NCBI RefSeq assembly: GCF_002019595.1
Contig: NZ_KV917369.1
Span: 5,438,326-5,502,325, forward strand
Length of the DNA stretch: 64,000 nt
Source: Priestia abyssalis
GTDB lineage: Bacteria > Bacillota > Bacilli > Bacillales > Bacillaceae_H
Direction of reading: 5' to 3'
Shown here piece by piece: positions 36,197 through 44,835 of this stretch. Every line of letters begins with the position of its first letter. Positions within the stretch are counted from its first letter, which is position 1. The position numbers were made by a program, and so were the translations under genes. Under the pieces are notes generated by a model. The model did not search any database. It was not told where the DNA came from and saw only the letters and a program-made list of their open reading frames with translations.

Positions 36197-36290
36197 TAAA
36201 TCATTTGACAAGGGTAAAAAACACCTTGTCAAATGATTTACGTATAAGGTCCGGCAAGTTCCCTTGCGGGTTCTCGCCGGACCTTATACG
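36197..36290 (+). repeat. Two-hairpin element, copy 4
   Basis: Hairpin 1 (36197-36240) has a perfect 17-bp stem TAAATCATTTGACAAGG. Hairpin 2 (36241-36290) follows with no gap: a perfect 15-bp stem CGTATAAGGTCCGGC around AAGTTCCCTTGCGGGTTCTC, then the tail GAGGATCTTTAT. It lies between divergent speE and pbpG, so it terminates neither in an obvious way. Confidence 0.8.
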
Positions 36291-36450
36291 AGGATCTTTA
36301 TTAGCTTATTCAAGATGGAAGAACAGGGAGGCGTAAATAAGACAAAAAACGATTGTAATGTTAAAAATTCAAGTTAGATTTATATTAAAGTACGTTTAAA
36401 ATCTTCCTTTCCCTTTAATACTGGTAATTAGAGGGAAGGAGATGATTTAT

Positions 36451-38520
36451 TTGGAAGTTATATTAACAGAGAAGTTACGGAAAGCAAGAAAGTATATTCG
36501 CGCAGCTTTAATCATCGGTCTATTTCTATCAATCTTTCTTCTTTTAGTAACCATCGGTATTTTAACGTATGCAAAACTGCAAGGTCCTCCTCCTTTAGCT
36601 GTACCTCAATCTGCTGTTTTTTATGCGAACGATGGAACCGTCATCGACGAAATGCACCATGGTGAAAAACGATACTGGGTTTCGCTTGAGAATATATCCC
36701 CTGTTTTAATTCAAGCAACATTGTCCATTGAAGATAAGCGTTTTTATGAACATCATGGATTTGATGGAAAACGAATCATAGGGGCAGCCATTGCAGATTT
36801 AAAAGCTATGGCTAAAGTGCAAGGAGCAAGTACCATTACGCAGCAGTATGCCCGAAATTTATTTTTAGAGCATGAAAAGACGTGGACACGGAAACTGCAT
36901 GAAGCCTGGTACACCATTCGGCTCGAAATGAATTATGATAAAGAAAAAATACTGGAAGGCTATTTGAATACGATTTACTACGGACACGGCACTTATGGAA
37001 TAGAAGCGGCGTCCAGGTACTACTTCGGTAAACATGCAAGCGAGCTAACCTTAAGCGAAGCTTCCTTGTTAGCTGGAATCCCCAAGTGGCCGAATCGTTA
37101 TTCTCCTCACTCCAATATAGAAGCGGCAAAAGAACGGCAAAGTGTCCTTTTAACCTCTATGAAAACAGATGGAATGATCACACAAAAAGAAGCAGAAAAG
37201 GCTTATGCCGCACCGCTGTCTTTCCAAAAGCGCGTCACAAAAGAAAAAGATAAAGAAGTTTCTTACTTTTTTGATGCAGCGAAAGCAGAGTTAAAAAAAG
37301 AGCTGAATTTGACGGAAGAGCAAATCAAAACATCGGGTTTGCGGGTTTATACATCTCTCAATCCTAAGCTTCAAAAAATTGCAGAACAAACGATTCAAGA
37401 TGTAATTAACCCTAAAACGGAGCTGCAAGCAGCCTTTGTCGCGATTAATCAAAAGAACGGGTTCGTCCAAGCACTAATTGGCGGGCGTGACTATGAAAAA
37501 AGTCCATTTAACCGGGCTACACAAGCCTTTCGCCAGCCGGGTTCAACGATAAAACCATTTTTATATTACGCGGCTCTTGAAAATGGCTTTACGGCATCTA
37601 CACCGATGCGCAGCGAGCATACAACCTTCACTTTAGGCGACGGCGTCTCGACTTATACGCCAAGCAATTTTAATCATTACTATGCCAATGATTCTATTAC
37701 CTTGCAGCAAGCCATTGCTCTTTCGGATAATGTCTACGCCGTTAAAACCCACTTGTTTCTCGGGCAGGGTAAACTAATTGAGACCTCTCAAAAGGTGGGC
37801 ATTAGCAATCCATTGAAGAAAGTGCCATCCCTCGCTTTAGGGACATCTCCTGTTAAGTTAATCGAGATGACGAATGGTTACGGTATATTAGCCAACGGAG
37901 GATGGGAAGTGAAGCCTTCTTTTATTAAAAAAGTGGAAACATACGATGGAAAAATCATTTATGAGGCTTCTTCGGAACGAACAAGAGTTTTGGATAAAGA
38001 AACTTCTTTTTTGACCACTCACCTTATGACAGGCATGTTCGATTCCAGACTCAATGGCTATACGACCGTCACAGGTACGCCTATTGCCAAATACCTTTCC
38101 AGAACGTATGCTGGAAAATCTGGAACAACGAGTACCGACAGCTGGATGATCGGCTATTCACCTGAGCTTACAGCAGGTGTCTGGACAGGTTATGACAGGG
38201 ACAAAACAATGGATATCGTCGAGGAAAGAGGCTATGCCAAAAAAATATGGGCACTTTTTATGAAAGAAGCATTAAAGGGAGAACCTCCGTCTACTTTTAA
38301 GCCTCCAAAAGGCGTAACCGGTGTATATGTCGACCCTCAAAACGGGAAATTAGCCACACCCAATTGCCCTGTTTCGAAACTTACCTATTATAAAAAGGGA
38401 ACAGAACCCACCGAATATTGTGTAGACCATCTATTTCACGAAGAACAGAAGAAGAAAGAAGTTGTTGAAGAACAGAAAGAGCCGTCCTGGTATGATAAAT
38501 TATTTAAATGGCTCCAATAG
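36451..38520 (+). CDS. pbpG: Class A penicillin-binding protein (PbpG/YwhE-like)
   Basis: This bifunctional peptidoglycan synthase has one N-terminal membrane anchor (about 18-42), a glycosyltransferase domain with catalytic Glu in SIEDKRFYEHHGFD and the GASTITQQYARNL motif, and a transpeptidase domain with active-site Ser in QPGSTIKPF, SDN and KSGTTS. At 689 residues it fits the sporulation PBPs 2c/2d; B. subtilis pbpG (ywhE) is at the same place beside ywhD. I set the start at TTG 36451: AAGGAG directly abuts the ATG at 36442 but is nine bases from the TTG. In B. subtilis it is expressed in the forespore and helps make spore cortex; here that is inference. Confidence 0.88.
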   Translation: MEVILTEKLRKARKYIRAALIIGLFLSIFLLLVTIGILTYAKLQGPPPLAVPQSAVFYANDGTVIDEMHHGEKRYWVSLENISPVLIQATLSIEDKRFYEHHGFDGKRIIGAAIADLKAMAKVQGASTITQQYARNLFLEHEKTWTRKLHEAWYTIRLEMNYDKEKILEGYLNTIYYGHGTYGIEAASRYYFGKHASELTLSEASLLAGIPKWPNRYSPHSNIEAAKERQSVLLTSMKTDGMITQKEAEKAYAAPLSFQKRVTKEKDKEVSYFFDAAKAELKKELNLTEEQIKTSGLRVYTSLNPKLQKIAEQTIQDVINPKTELQAAFVAINQKNGFVQALIGGRDYEKSPFNRATQAFRQPGSTIKPFLYYAALENGFTASTPMRSEHTTFTLGDGVSTYTPSNFNHYYANDSITLQQAIALSDNVYAVKTHLFLGQGKLIETSQKVGISNPLKKVPSLALGTSPVKLIEMTNGYGILANGGWEVKPSFIKKVETYDGKIIYEASSERTRVLDKETSFLTTHLMTGMFDSRLNGYTTVTGTPIAKYLSRTYAGKSGTTSTDSWMIGYSPELTAGVWTGYDRDKTMDIVEERGYAKKIWALFMKEALKGEPPSTFKPPKGVTGVYVDPQNGKLATPNCPVSKLTYYKKGTEPTEYCVDHLFHEEQKKKEVVEEQKEPSWYDKLFKWLQ

Positions 38521-38548
38521 AAAAGTCCGGGAAATTTCCCGGACTTTT
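38521..38548 (+). terminator. pbpG terminator
   Basis: A perfect 28-bp palindrome (AAAAGTCCGGGAAA and its complement) starts at the base after the pbpG stop and ends in a T-run. Confidence 0.8.
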
Positions 38549-38701
38549 CTATGTCCTAGTTTTATAAAGCATCCATATTATCTTTAAGTTTAATAATTTT
38601 CTTACAAAACCTCAAGTCTGTCTCAAAAATGTCACATTTTAGACAAAATATCGTCACATTTATCATTTTAACAAAGGAAGCTCCCATTCATGGATGCTTT
38701 A

Positions 38702-39220
38702 CTATCCATTAGAACTGGATAAACCCTGCTTCAGCTTCTCTTCTGAAAGATTCCACATTTCTTCATTGTGATTTTTTAAGAAATCACGCAACACTTGTTT
38801 CGATTTATCGTCCATAAAATCTACCATGATGTGGCGCTTCAACGATTTATCCATTTTATTTACATGTTCAGGCAATGATTTGTAGCCGCGTCTAATCTCG
38901 CGGTCCACCGTCATCTCACAAGCCGTCACTCCAGCATAATAGGAACCCGCTTCTTTACGGTCAATCGTCACCCATACCAGCCAATAGAGCTTTCCGTTTG
39001 GTACCTCTTCTTTATTAGGCAGAAATTTGATTCCCTTCTCCACCACACTACGGGCATGCATGGCTCCAATGTCAACGAAAGCCTCGCCTTCTTCAGGATC
39101 CACGAAAACAGGAGAAATGTTATTTAAGCTAAGTGCTCCTACACCGAATCCACCGTGTCCATCCGTAGAATCATTTTTAATAATATTAAATCCAATTTTT
39201 TTCTTTTTTTGTTCCTCCAT
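38702..39220 (-). CDS. ywhD: YwhD family protein
   Basis: This 172-residue conserved Bacillus protein of unknown function is found next to ywhC and pbpG as in B. subtilis. It is soluble, with IGFNIIKNDSTDGHGGFGVG near the start and GKLYWLVWVTIDRKE in the middle; no catalytic motif, signal peptide or membrane segment is visible. It is followed on the same strand by nothing close and is 24 bp downstream of ywhC, so the two are probably co-transcribed. Confidence 0.85.
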   Translation of the reverse strand: MEEQKKKKIGFNIIKNDSTDGHGGFGVGALSLNNISPVFVDPEEGEAFVDIGAMHARSVVEKGIKFLPNKEEVPNGKLYWLVWVTIDRKEAGSYYAGVTACEMTVDREIRRGYKSLPEHVNKMDKSLKRHIMVDFMDDKSKQVLRDFLKNHNEEMWNLSEEKLKQGLSSSNG

Positions 39221-39244
39221 TGATTTTGCCTCCTATTTGTCCAA

Positions 39245-39901
39245 TTACAAAATAAGTACCGATAAAACGGCGTCAATAATCCCCATAAAGAAAGGGATAC
39301 CTGTATTAAAAATGGGATGAATAATGTAGCGGTCTAAAGGAGTGATGACCATCACCAAAAAGATGAAGATGCCCCAAGATTCATACTCCGTCATTTTGGC
39401 TCGAATGTTCGGCGGTGCTAAATCTTCGATAATTCGATAGCCATCCAACGGTGGAAATGGCAGGAGATTAAATAAAAATAATAAAAGGTTCAGCGTGATG
39501 AACATATTAAAAAATTCGAACAAAAAGCCCCCGCCAATCCCCTGCATATTAAAACGCATTAAGAGATACCAAATCACTGCGCCGATAAAGCTGAGAGCAA
39601 AGTTGCTTAAAGGACCTGCAACGGAAACAAGGATGCCCGCCAAACGCGGGTTTTTAAAAAAGTACCGATTGACCGGAACGGGCCTCGCCCACCCAAATCC
39701 AGCAATAATGAGCAATAATGTACCGAAGGGATCTAAATGGGCAAGCGGCGAAAGTGTAAGCCGGCCCTGATTTTTGGCTGTTGGATCCCCAAACTTATAC
39801 GCCACATAGGCATGAGCAAATTCATGAATCGTAAAAGCAATCACTAAGCTAATGACGACAAAAGGAATTTGTTCAATTGGAAATGCCAGAAAATTTTCCA
39901 C
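39245..39901 (-). CDS. ywhC: Site-2 protease family protein YwhC (peptidase M50)
   Basis: This 218-residue integral membrane zinc metalloprotease has the HEXXH motif in TIHEFAHAYVAYKFGD (about 25-40) and the third metal ligand in LLPFPPLDGYRI (about 145). Six hydrophobic segments leave little outside the membrane, and there is no PDZ domain, so it is the compact Rip-like class with an unknown substrate. The start is GTG 39901 with GGAGATAGAGT upstream. It precedes ywhD by 24 bp. Confidence 0.88.
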   Translation of the reverse strand: MENFLAFPIEQIPFVVISLVIAFTIHEFAHAYVAYKFGDPTAKNQGRLTLSPLAHLDPFGTLLLIIAGFGWARPVPVNRYFFKNPRLAGILVSVAGPLSNFALSFIGAVIWYLLMRFNMQGIGGGFLFEFFNMFITLNLLLFLFNLLPFPPLDGYRIIEDLAPPNIRAKMTEYESWGIFIFLVMVITPLDRYIIHPIFNTGIPFFMGIIDAVLSVLIL

Positions 39902-39954
39902 ACTCTATCTCCTCTATTTTGGTTTCAAATTTACCACAAGTATACTAAGGCTAC

Positions 39955-40112
39955 CAAGAAAAGCGCAAGCGCCTTGGTCAAGGAAGGCCAACTAAGGCAT
40001 GACCCACATCCTATGGACCCAAGGAAATAAGGGATCTTCCCATAAGGCGCTTTTTGCCTTATGAGGACAATCATCTTTTCCCGTGCTAAGCTAGGCACTG
40101 GAGCTGGACAAT
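39955..40112 (-). repeat. Intergenic repeat 'CTCCAGCGCCTAGC', copy 2
   Basis: It reads AAGAAAAGCGCAAGCGCCTT... to ...TAGGCACTGGAGCTGGACAA, inverted relative to the copy at 6461, with the internal TAAGGCGCTTTTTGCCTTA hairpin. It fills most of the 420-bp gap between ywhC and ywgA; no gene is visible there. Confidence 0.75.
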
Positions 40113-40296
40113 AAGAAAAGTGCAAGTAAGCATGCCGTCTAGGCGCGCCAAAAGAAAAAATTGTCGTATTCATTGAAGAGATGTCTAAAAATCATTATGC
40201 AATTGGTAGAAAACGCTTAAGCGACGAAGCATAAAACCATCCTCATTTTACCTTAAGGAAAGATATAATGCCTGTTCAAATCAGGATAAAACAAAA

Positions 40297-40322
40297 GCTC
40301 TTCCCTTATTAACGGGAAGGGC
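40297..40322 (-). terminator. ywgA terminator
   Basis: GCTCTTCCC / GGGAAGGGC is followed on the minus strand by TTTTGTTTT, directly after the ywgA stop. Confidence 0.7.
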
Positions 40323-40324
40323 CT

Positions 40325-40828
40325 TTATTGCAGCTTGCTTCTTAGTTGTTCAATGTATTTATAAGCTTCTTCCACTTCTTCTTCCATGTAACGTTGCTTA
40401 CTTTTTAGCGTAAATATTTTCTCCTTTACTTCCCGTTTTTCAAGATTTTCAAAATAAAGAACGGTTGACACCAGTTCCAAAAATCTCGAACTTTTCTCAT
40501 TCATATCCTCCATGCAGTCTTGGAGGGCAGGAAAATCTAATTCGTAATGGCTGAGAAATTCTTTTCCTTCCGTTGTCAGCATGTAGCGATACTGGCTATA
40601 ACCGCCCTTTTTCTCTTTTACTTCATTCAAAAATCCCAAATTGCACAACTCTTCAACCCTTAGAGTTAATTCTTCAGAATACGGACCATAAAAATGGAAA
40701 TTATACCGTTCATAAAAAGGAAAATTCAGCTTCTTAGCGATAAAAATCATTTTTTGCAGTTTTTTTCTTCCTATAACTTCCCCCGCCGTCGCAAACACAT
40801 GAACAATTTTAGCATGATCCTTTAACAA
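40325..40828 (-). CDS. ywgA: YwgA family protein
   Basis: This 167-residue protein matches B. subtilis YwgA in length and begins MLKDHAKIVHVFATAGEVIGRKK. It looks like a small winged-helix or antitoxin-like fold: GRKKLQKMIFIAKKLNF followed by FHFYGPYSEELTLRVEEL resembles the SocA/YwgA (Panacea-type) pattern, and the C-terminal third is a charged helix. No enzymatic motif. The start is TTG 40828 behind GAAGGGG. It lies 51 bp downstream of ywfO and may be read with it. Confidence 0.8.
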   Translation of the reverse strand: MLKDHAKIVHVFATAGEVIGRKKLQKMIFIAKKLNFPFYERYNFHFYGPYSEELTLRVEELCNLGFLNEVKEKKGGYSQYRYMLTTEGKEFLSHYELDFPALQDCMEDMNEKSSRFLELVSTVLYFENLEKREVKEKIFTLKSKQRYMEEEVEEAYKYIEQLRSKLQ

Positions 40829-40879
40829 GGCCCCTTCAACTCCTAATACTAATAAAGTAAACGCCGCTCATTAAACCAT

Positions 40880-42187
40880 TTACTTTTCCCCGATATTCAA
40901 CAATTCCATAATTTGCTCCCTTACCTTCCGTTTGGGAGAGAGCCTTTCAATTAAATCCTGAGGAAAATACAGCTTATGGTCGGTTCTCTTTTTTCCGGAA
41001 ATGGCTTCGACGATTTCCGATTCCCTTGAGAGTTCTCTAATTTCACCATTAGGCATGAGAAGATGAATCGGAAGTCTTTCCTCTTCCTCGCCCGGACGAT
41101 AGAAATCATAAGGCAAGTCACTGGAAGAGTCCACCACCAAGTAGTAATCCGGGTCGATGCCCGCTTTTTTGAACAAATGGTTTAATTCCATCCACATCTT
41201 CATTTGGGAATTCGGGTTGAATTCAATATATTGAAATAAACGGCGGTTAAGAAAACGACGGCATAAATCTGCTAGAATAGAATCCTCTTCATCTTGCCAA
41301 GCCTGAAAATAATACAGAATAACCGACTCATCCAACCGTAAATAGTCTTGCAATGTCAGTTCGTCTTCAAACAGAGAGTAGAAATGTACAGGCTGTTGTT
41401 TAAAGGTGTAATATTCCTGGTGAAGCCGTTTTGCCCGATGCAAGATTTTCGTTAAGATGACTTCCGCACTTCTTGTCACCGGATGGAAGTACACTTGCCA
41501 GTACATTTGATATCGGCTCATGATGTAATCCTCTACTGCATGCATACCGCTATGTTTAATGACAACCTGATCTTCTTTTGGTCTCATAACCCGTAAAATC
41601 CGTTCCATATCAAAGTGACCATAACTCACACCCGTATAATAGGCATCCCGCTGCAAATAATCCATCCGGTCAGCATCGATCTGACTAGAAATAAGACTAA
41701 CAACAAGTTTATTTTCATACGTCTTTCCAATCACTTCCGCCACTTTCTTCGGGAAATCGTCTCCCATCTGCCGCAAAACAGCATTAACTTCCGTAGGACC
41801 GAGAATGATTTCCTGAGTGAAGTTTTCATGATCGAGATGAAAAACTTTTTCGAATGAATGGGAAAATGGCCCATGCCCTAAGTCGTGCAACAGTGCAGCA
41901 CATAGACATAAAAGACGCTCATCATTATTCCAGTGCTCTCGATCATAAAACACATCGTCAATAATGCGGCGAATAATCTCATAAACCCCTAATGAATGAT
42001 TGAACCGGCTATGTTCAGCACCATGAAACGTTAAGTAAGTCGTACCCAGCTGACGAATACGCCTCAATCGTTGAAATTCTGCCGTTCCAATTAAATCCCA
42101 AATGAGCCTATCACGAACATGAACATAACGATGAACAGGATCTTTAAATACTTTTTCTTCGCTTAATTTACTGGTAGGATCGGTCAT
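40880..42187 (-). CDS. ywfO: HD-domain phosphohydrolase YwfO
   Basis: This 435-residue protein is of the dGTPase-like HD superfamily. The metal-binding HD site is LLHDLGHGPFSHSFE (about 75-90), with an upstream His in RIRQLGTTYLTFHGAEHSRFNHSLGV and a further Asp in SSQIDADRMDYLQRDAYYTG. The C-terminal third is an extra helical region. Substrate uncertain: deoxynucleoside triphosphates or another nucleotide are possible from family knowledge. ATG 42187 is better spaced from GAGGT than the ATG at 42193. It is followed by ywgA. Confidence 0.85.
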   Translation of the reverse strand: MTDPTSKLSEEKVFKDPVHRYVHVRDRLIWDLIGTAEFQRLRRIRQLGTTYLTFHGAEHSRFNHSLGVYEIIRRIIDDVFYDREHWNNDERLLCLCAALLHDLGHGPFSHSFEKVFHLDHENFTQEIILGPTEVNAVLRQMGDDFPKKVAEVIGKTYENKLVVSLISSQIDADRMDYLQRDAYYTGVSYGHFDMERILRVMRPKEDQVVIKHSGMHAVEDYIMSRYQMYWQVYFHPVTRSAEVILTKILHRAKRLHQEYYTFKQQPVHFYSLFEDELTLQDYLRLDESVILYYFQAWQDEEDSILADLCRRFLNRRLFQYIEFNPNSQMKMWMELNHLFKKAGIDPDYYLVVDSSSDLPYDFYRPGEEEERLPIHLLMPNGEIRELSRESEIVEAISGKKRTDHKLYFPQDLIERLSPKRKVREQIMELLNIGEK

Positions 42188-42272
42188 GTACATACCTCAC
42201 TGTCTCATTTTGTTCTATCTCCCTATATTCGACATAGGCGCTTGGATTTCCTAGCTTTCCGAGCCAAGAACG

Positions 42273-42310
42273 AAAAAATCACCTTTTCGTGGAAACAAAG
42301 GCGATTTTTT
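42273..42310 (-). terminator. Terminator of the DUF1450 gene
   Basis: AAAAAATCACCTT pairs with AAAGGCGATTTTTT (one or two mismatches) and is followed by T residues on the minus strand. Confidence 0.65.
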
Positions 42311-42534
42311 TATTTGTTAAGCTTCTTTTCAATTTTTCCAATCAGTTCGTCTTCTGTTGGGGCGGAAACCGGACGGTTATTGACAAAGGCAAAAGATTTT
42401 TTGCGACCAGGTCCACAGTAAGACTGACAACCAATTTTGATATCTGCACACTCATCTATTTTTTGAAGTCGAGGGACTAAGGTTTTAACATTTGTCGCCT
42501 GACAATCATCACATATTCTAAATTCATTTGCCAT
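42310..42534 (-). CDS. DUF1450 (YuzB-like) small protein
   Basis: This 74-residue protein has CDDC near the N-terminus (residues 8-11) and a CQSYCGPGRKKSFAFVNNRPV core typical of the DUF1450/YuzB family, which resembles a thioredoxin-like [2Fe-2S] ferredoxin half. The four cysteines could bind metal. Function unknown. It stands alone between ywfO and the divergent rsfA, with its own terminator overlapping the stop. Confidence 0.75.
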   Translation of the reverse strand: MANEFRICDDCQATNVKTLVPRLQKIDECADIKIGCQSYCGPGRKKSFAFVNNRPVSAPTEDELIGKIEKKLNK

Positions 42535-42725
42535 GTTGATACAATCCTTTCAAAGTTCATTACACTATCACTTTGGCCTAAGGGGTATTTTACCTCTTAT
42601 TATTCTCTAATGCAAGTTAGATTATATATAAGTCCAACTTACGTTTTTAACCTTTTCTATTGCACTTTCTTCTATTTAGGCCTTTCTGTTCTTCCATCCT
42701 GAATCCACTCACAAAGATCCTCGTA

Positions 42726-42819
42726 TAAGCGGCTGACAAGAACCCGCAAGGGAGCTTGTCAGCCGCTTAGGTCTAGAAAATTGGGTATGACCGCCCTTTG
42801 GTCATACCCAATTTTCTAG
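42726..42819 (-). repeat. Two-hairpin element, copy 2
   Basis: Read on the minus strand, hairpin 1 (42773-42819) has a perfect 20-bp stem CTAGAAAATTGGGTATGACC with a 7-nt loop. Hairpin 2 (42726-42769) has a perfect 15-bp stem TAAGCGGCTGACAAG around CTCCCTTGCGGGTT. The tail ATACGAGGATCTTTGTGAG follows. It fills the 400-bp gap between the DUF1450 gene and rsfA with no gene. Confidence 0.85.
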
Positions 42820-42934
42820 ATCGATCTATATATCGAACTCTATCATACTTTTAAGATTTTGGTATAAACTTCGTCTCTTTTGTCCATCATGATAGTAATT
42901 CGATTTTTAAAACTATATATTTCAGGAGTGAACT

Positions 42935-43618
42935 ATGAATATGAAAGAAAGACAAGACGCTTGGACAGAAGAAAATGATTTATTGTTAGCCGAAACGGTT
43001 TTGCGCCATGTGCGTGAAGGAAGTACCCAATTAAATGCATTTGAAGAAGTTGGAGATAAGCTCAATCGCACTTCCGCTGCCTGCGGCTTCCGCTGGAATG
43101 CCGTTGTCAGACACACCTATGAGAAAGCCCTTCAATTAGCCAAAAAGCAACGCAAACAAAGAATGCGTGCACTTGGTCAAAGTCAGAATGCAAAGAAGCG
43201 GTTGCTTTATACTCCTCCTGTTCCAGTTTTAGAAGAATTCAGCAATGAAATGACAGAACCAACTGTCTCTAATTTCCCTGCCCAGGCAACAACTGCGAAT
43301 GTCCATGCCCCTTTATCTCTTGACCAGGTGATTGTGTTTTTACAATCAATGGGTTCCCAAACACATGACATCAGTCTTTTACAAGATGAAAATAGTAATT
43401 TATTAAAAGAAAATCATGAGTTAAAGGTTAAAAATGCTGAATTGGAAAAACGCGTTGCCCAATTGGAGCAAAATTCTACTACTATTCAAGAAGATTACGA
43501 AACACTTATGAAAATCATGAATAGAGCAAGAAAATTCGTGCTCCTCGAAGATGAGGAACGTCCATCCACCAAATTTAAAATGGATCGTAACGGAAATTTG
43601 GAAAAATTGGCTGAATAG
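42935..43618 (+). CDS. rsfA: Prespore regulator RsfA (YwfN)
   Basis: RsfA adjusts part of the sigma-F regulon in the forespore. The 227-residue protein has an N-terminal Myb/SANT-like DNA-binding domain (about 5-60: RQDAWTEENDLLLAETVLRH, DKLNRTSAACGFRWNAVV), a basic linker, and a C-terminal coiled coil of about 50 residues (LLQDENSNLLKENHELKVKN and on) for dimerisation. ATG 42935 has AGGAG at good spacing. B. subtilis ywfN occupies the same interval near lipL and pta. Confidence 0.9.
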   Translation: MNMKERQDAWTEENDLLLAETVLRHVREGSTQLNAFEEVGDKLNRTSAACGFRWNAVVRHTYEKALQLAKKQRKQRMRALGQSQNAKKRLLYTPPVPVLEEFSNEMTEPTVSNFPAQATTANVHAPLSLDQVIVFLQSMGSQTHDISLLQDENSNLLKENHELKVKNAELEKRVAQLEQNSTTIQEDYETLMKIMNRARKFVLLEDEERPSTKFKMDRNGNLEKLAE

Positions 43619-43659
43619 ATCAAACGGGACATGGCTGAATAGCCATGTCCCGTTTGATC
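43618..43659 (+). terminator. rsfA terminator
   Basis: A perfect 19-bp stem (GATCAAACGGGACATGGCT, loop GAAT) overlaps the rsfA stop codon. Confidence 0.75.
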
Positions 43660-43691
43660 TATTGTGCTATAATTATACCGTTTCATACGGA

Positions 43692-43752
43692 AAGTATATA
43701 AAGGAAACTTCCATCAATGGGGGTCTTACGGCCCGTTAATACAGGATAAACA
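43692..43752 (-). repeat. Repeat 'ACGGGCAGTAAGA', short form, copy 4
   Basis: Read on the minus strand: TTTATCCTGTATTAACGGGC, CGTAAGACCCCCATTGATGG, AAGTTTCCTTTATATA. Nearly identical to the short form at 15531-15585. It lies between the rsfA terminator and lipL. Confidence 0.75.
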
Positions 43753-43837
43753 GATGCCCCCCTTTCCCGTCAAGCATGTGTGTCCTTTAAAGAGCATGTC
43801 CATACAAGTTTAAGCATTCAATTGAAGGAGATTTTAT

Positions 43838-44683
43838 ATGAAAGAAAACGGTTCATCTTTATTAGCACAAGCAAAATGGAGAATTATCGATCAGACAAGC
43901 TTGGGACCTGCTTTTGATGCCATGCAGTCTTTTGCGATTGACGATACGCTTTGTACATCGGTCGGTTCGGGTGAATCAGACTCCACCATGCGTGCATGGG
44001 TTCATCATAATACAGTGGTTCTTGGCATCCAAGATACGCGGCTGCCTTATTTACAAGATGGCATCGATTATTTAAAAGAGCAAGGATACCGGGTGATTGT
44101 TCGAAATTCGGGAGGCCTTGCCGTTGTCTTGGATGAAGGAGTCCTAAACGTCTCTCTCATTCTCCCTGATGCAGAAAAAGGCATCGATATTAATCGTGGA
44201 TATGACGCCATGTATAAACTCATTCAGCGAATACTGGCGCCTTACAATAAGACGATTGAGGCTAAAGAAATTGTGGGTTCTTATTGTCCGGGAAGTTATG
44301 ATTTAAGCATTAATAATCGAAAATTTGCCGGTATTTCGCAAAGAAGAATCCGAGGTGGAATTGCCGTTCAAATTTATTTATGTGCTTCAGGGAGCGGCTC
44401 TCAACGAGCGAATGTGATTCGCCAATTTTATAGCGCAGGTTTGAAAAATGAAGAAACAAAATTTGTCTATCCAGTGATAGTACCGGATACGATGGCTTCT
44501 TTATCCGAACTGTTACAAACGGATATTACTGTTTCTTCACTCATGATTCCTTTACTTAAAACATTAAAGGAAACAGGAGCTCAGCTTTCTGCCATACCTT
44601 TGTCCAGTCATGAAATGCAGCTGTTTGACTATCATCTGGAACGTATGCATAGCCGAAATAAAAAAGCTCTTCCTCCTTTTTAA
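43838..44683 (+). CDS. lipL: Octanoyl-[GcvH]:protein N-octanoyltransferase LipL (YwfL)
   Basis: LipL moves octanoate from the glycine-cleavage H protein to the E2 subunits of 2-oxoacid dehydrogenases in the Bacillus lipoic acid route. The 281-residue member of the LipB/LplA/BirA fold has the active-site Cys150 in EIVGSYCPGSYDLSI, the same position as in B. subtilis LipL, and the RNSGGLAVVLDEGVLN ligand region. Adjacent lysine-poor FAGISQRRIRGG separates it from LplA. It lies between rsfA and pta, as in B. subtilis, and ends in a strong terminator. Confidence 0.92.
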   Translation: MKENGSSLLAQAKWRIIDQTSLGPAFDAMQSFAIDDTLCTSVGSGESDSTMRAWVHHNTVVLGIQDTRLPYLQDGIDYLKEQGYRVIVRNSGGLAVVLDEGVLNVSLILPDAEKGIDINRGYDAMYKLIQRILAPYNKTIEAKEIVGSYCPGSYDLSINNRKFAGISQRRIRGGIAVQIYLCASGSGSQRANVIRQFYSAGLKNEETKFVYPVIVPDTMASLSELLQTDITVSSLMIPLLKTLKETGAQLSAIPLSSHEMQLFDYHLERMHSRNKKALPPF

Positions 44684-44701
44684 AGGGAGAAGAGCTTTTT
44701 T
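44661..44701 (+). terminator. lipL terminator
   Basis: AAAAAGCTCTTC pairs with GAAGAGCTTTTT across the lipL stop, ending in a T-run. Confidence 0.8.
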
Positions 44702-44708
44702 GTTCCGC

Positions 44709-44835
44709 TTTTCTTGTCCAGCTGCGGCTCCTAGCTTGCTTTGGAAAAGATGATGGTCCTCATAAGGCTAAAAGCGCCTTATCGGTCCACCCCTATTTCC
44801 ATTGCGAGCTGAACAGTCGCCTCCGCTTTTCTTGC
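44709..44835 (+). repeat. Intergenic repeat 'CTCCAGCGCCTAGC', copy 3
   Basis: TTTTCTTGTCCAGCTGCGGC ... CTCATAAGGCTAAAAGCGCC ... GCCTCCGCTTTTCTTG, homologous to 6461-6608 and inverted to 39955-40112. It ends at the pta stop codon. Confidence 0.7.

Noticed and set aside
38521..38548. Similarity of the pbpG terminator to the end of the 155-bp repeat (AAAAGTCCGGGAAA)
   Set aside because: Only a 14-base match to one end, with no other part of the repeat present; probably coincidence in a GC-clamped terminator.
39931..40173. 80-codon minus-strand frame between ywhC and ywgA
   Set aside because: It lies inside a dispersed intergenic repeat, and the other copies of that repeat do not keep the frame open.
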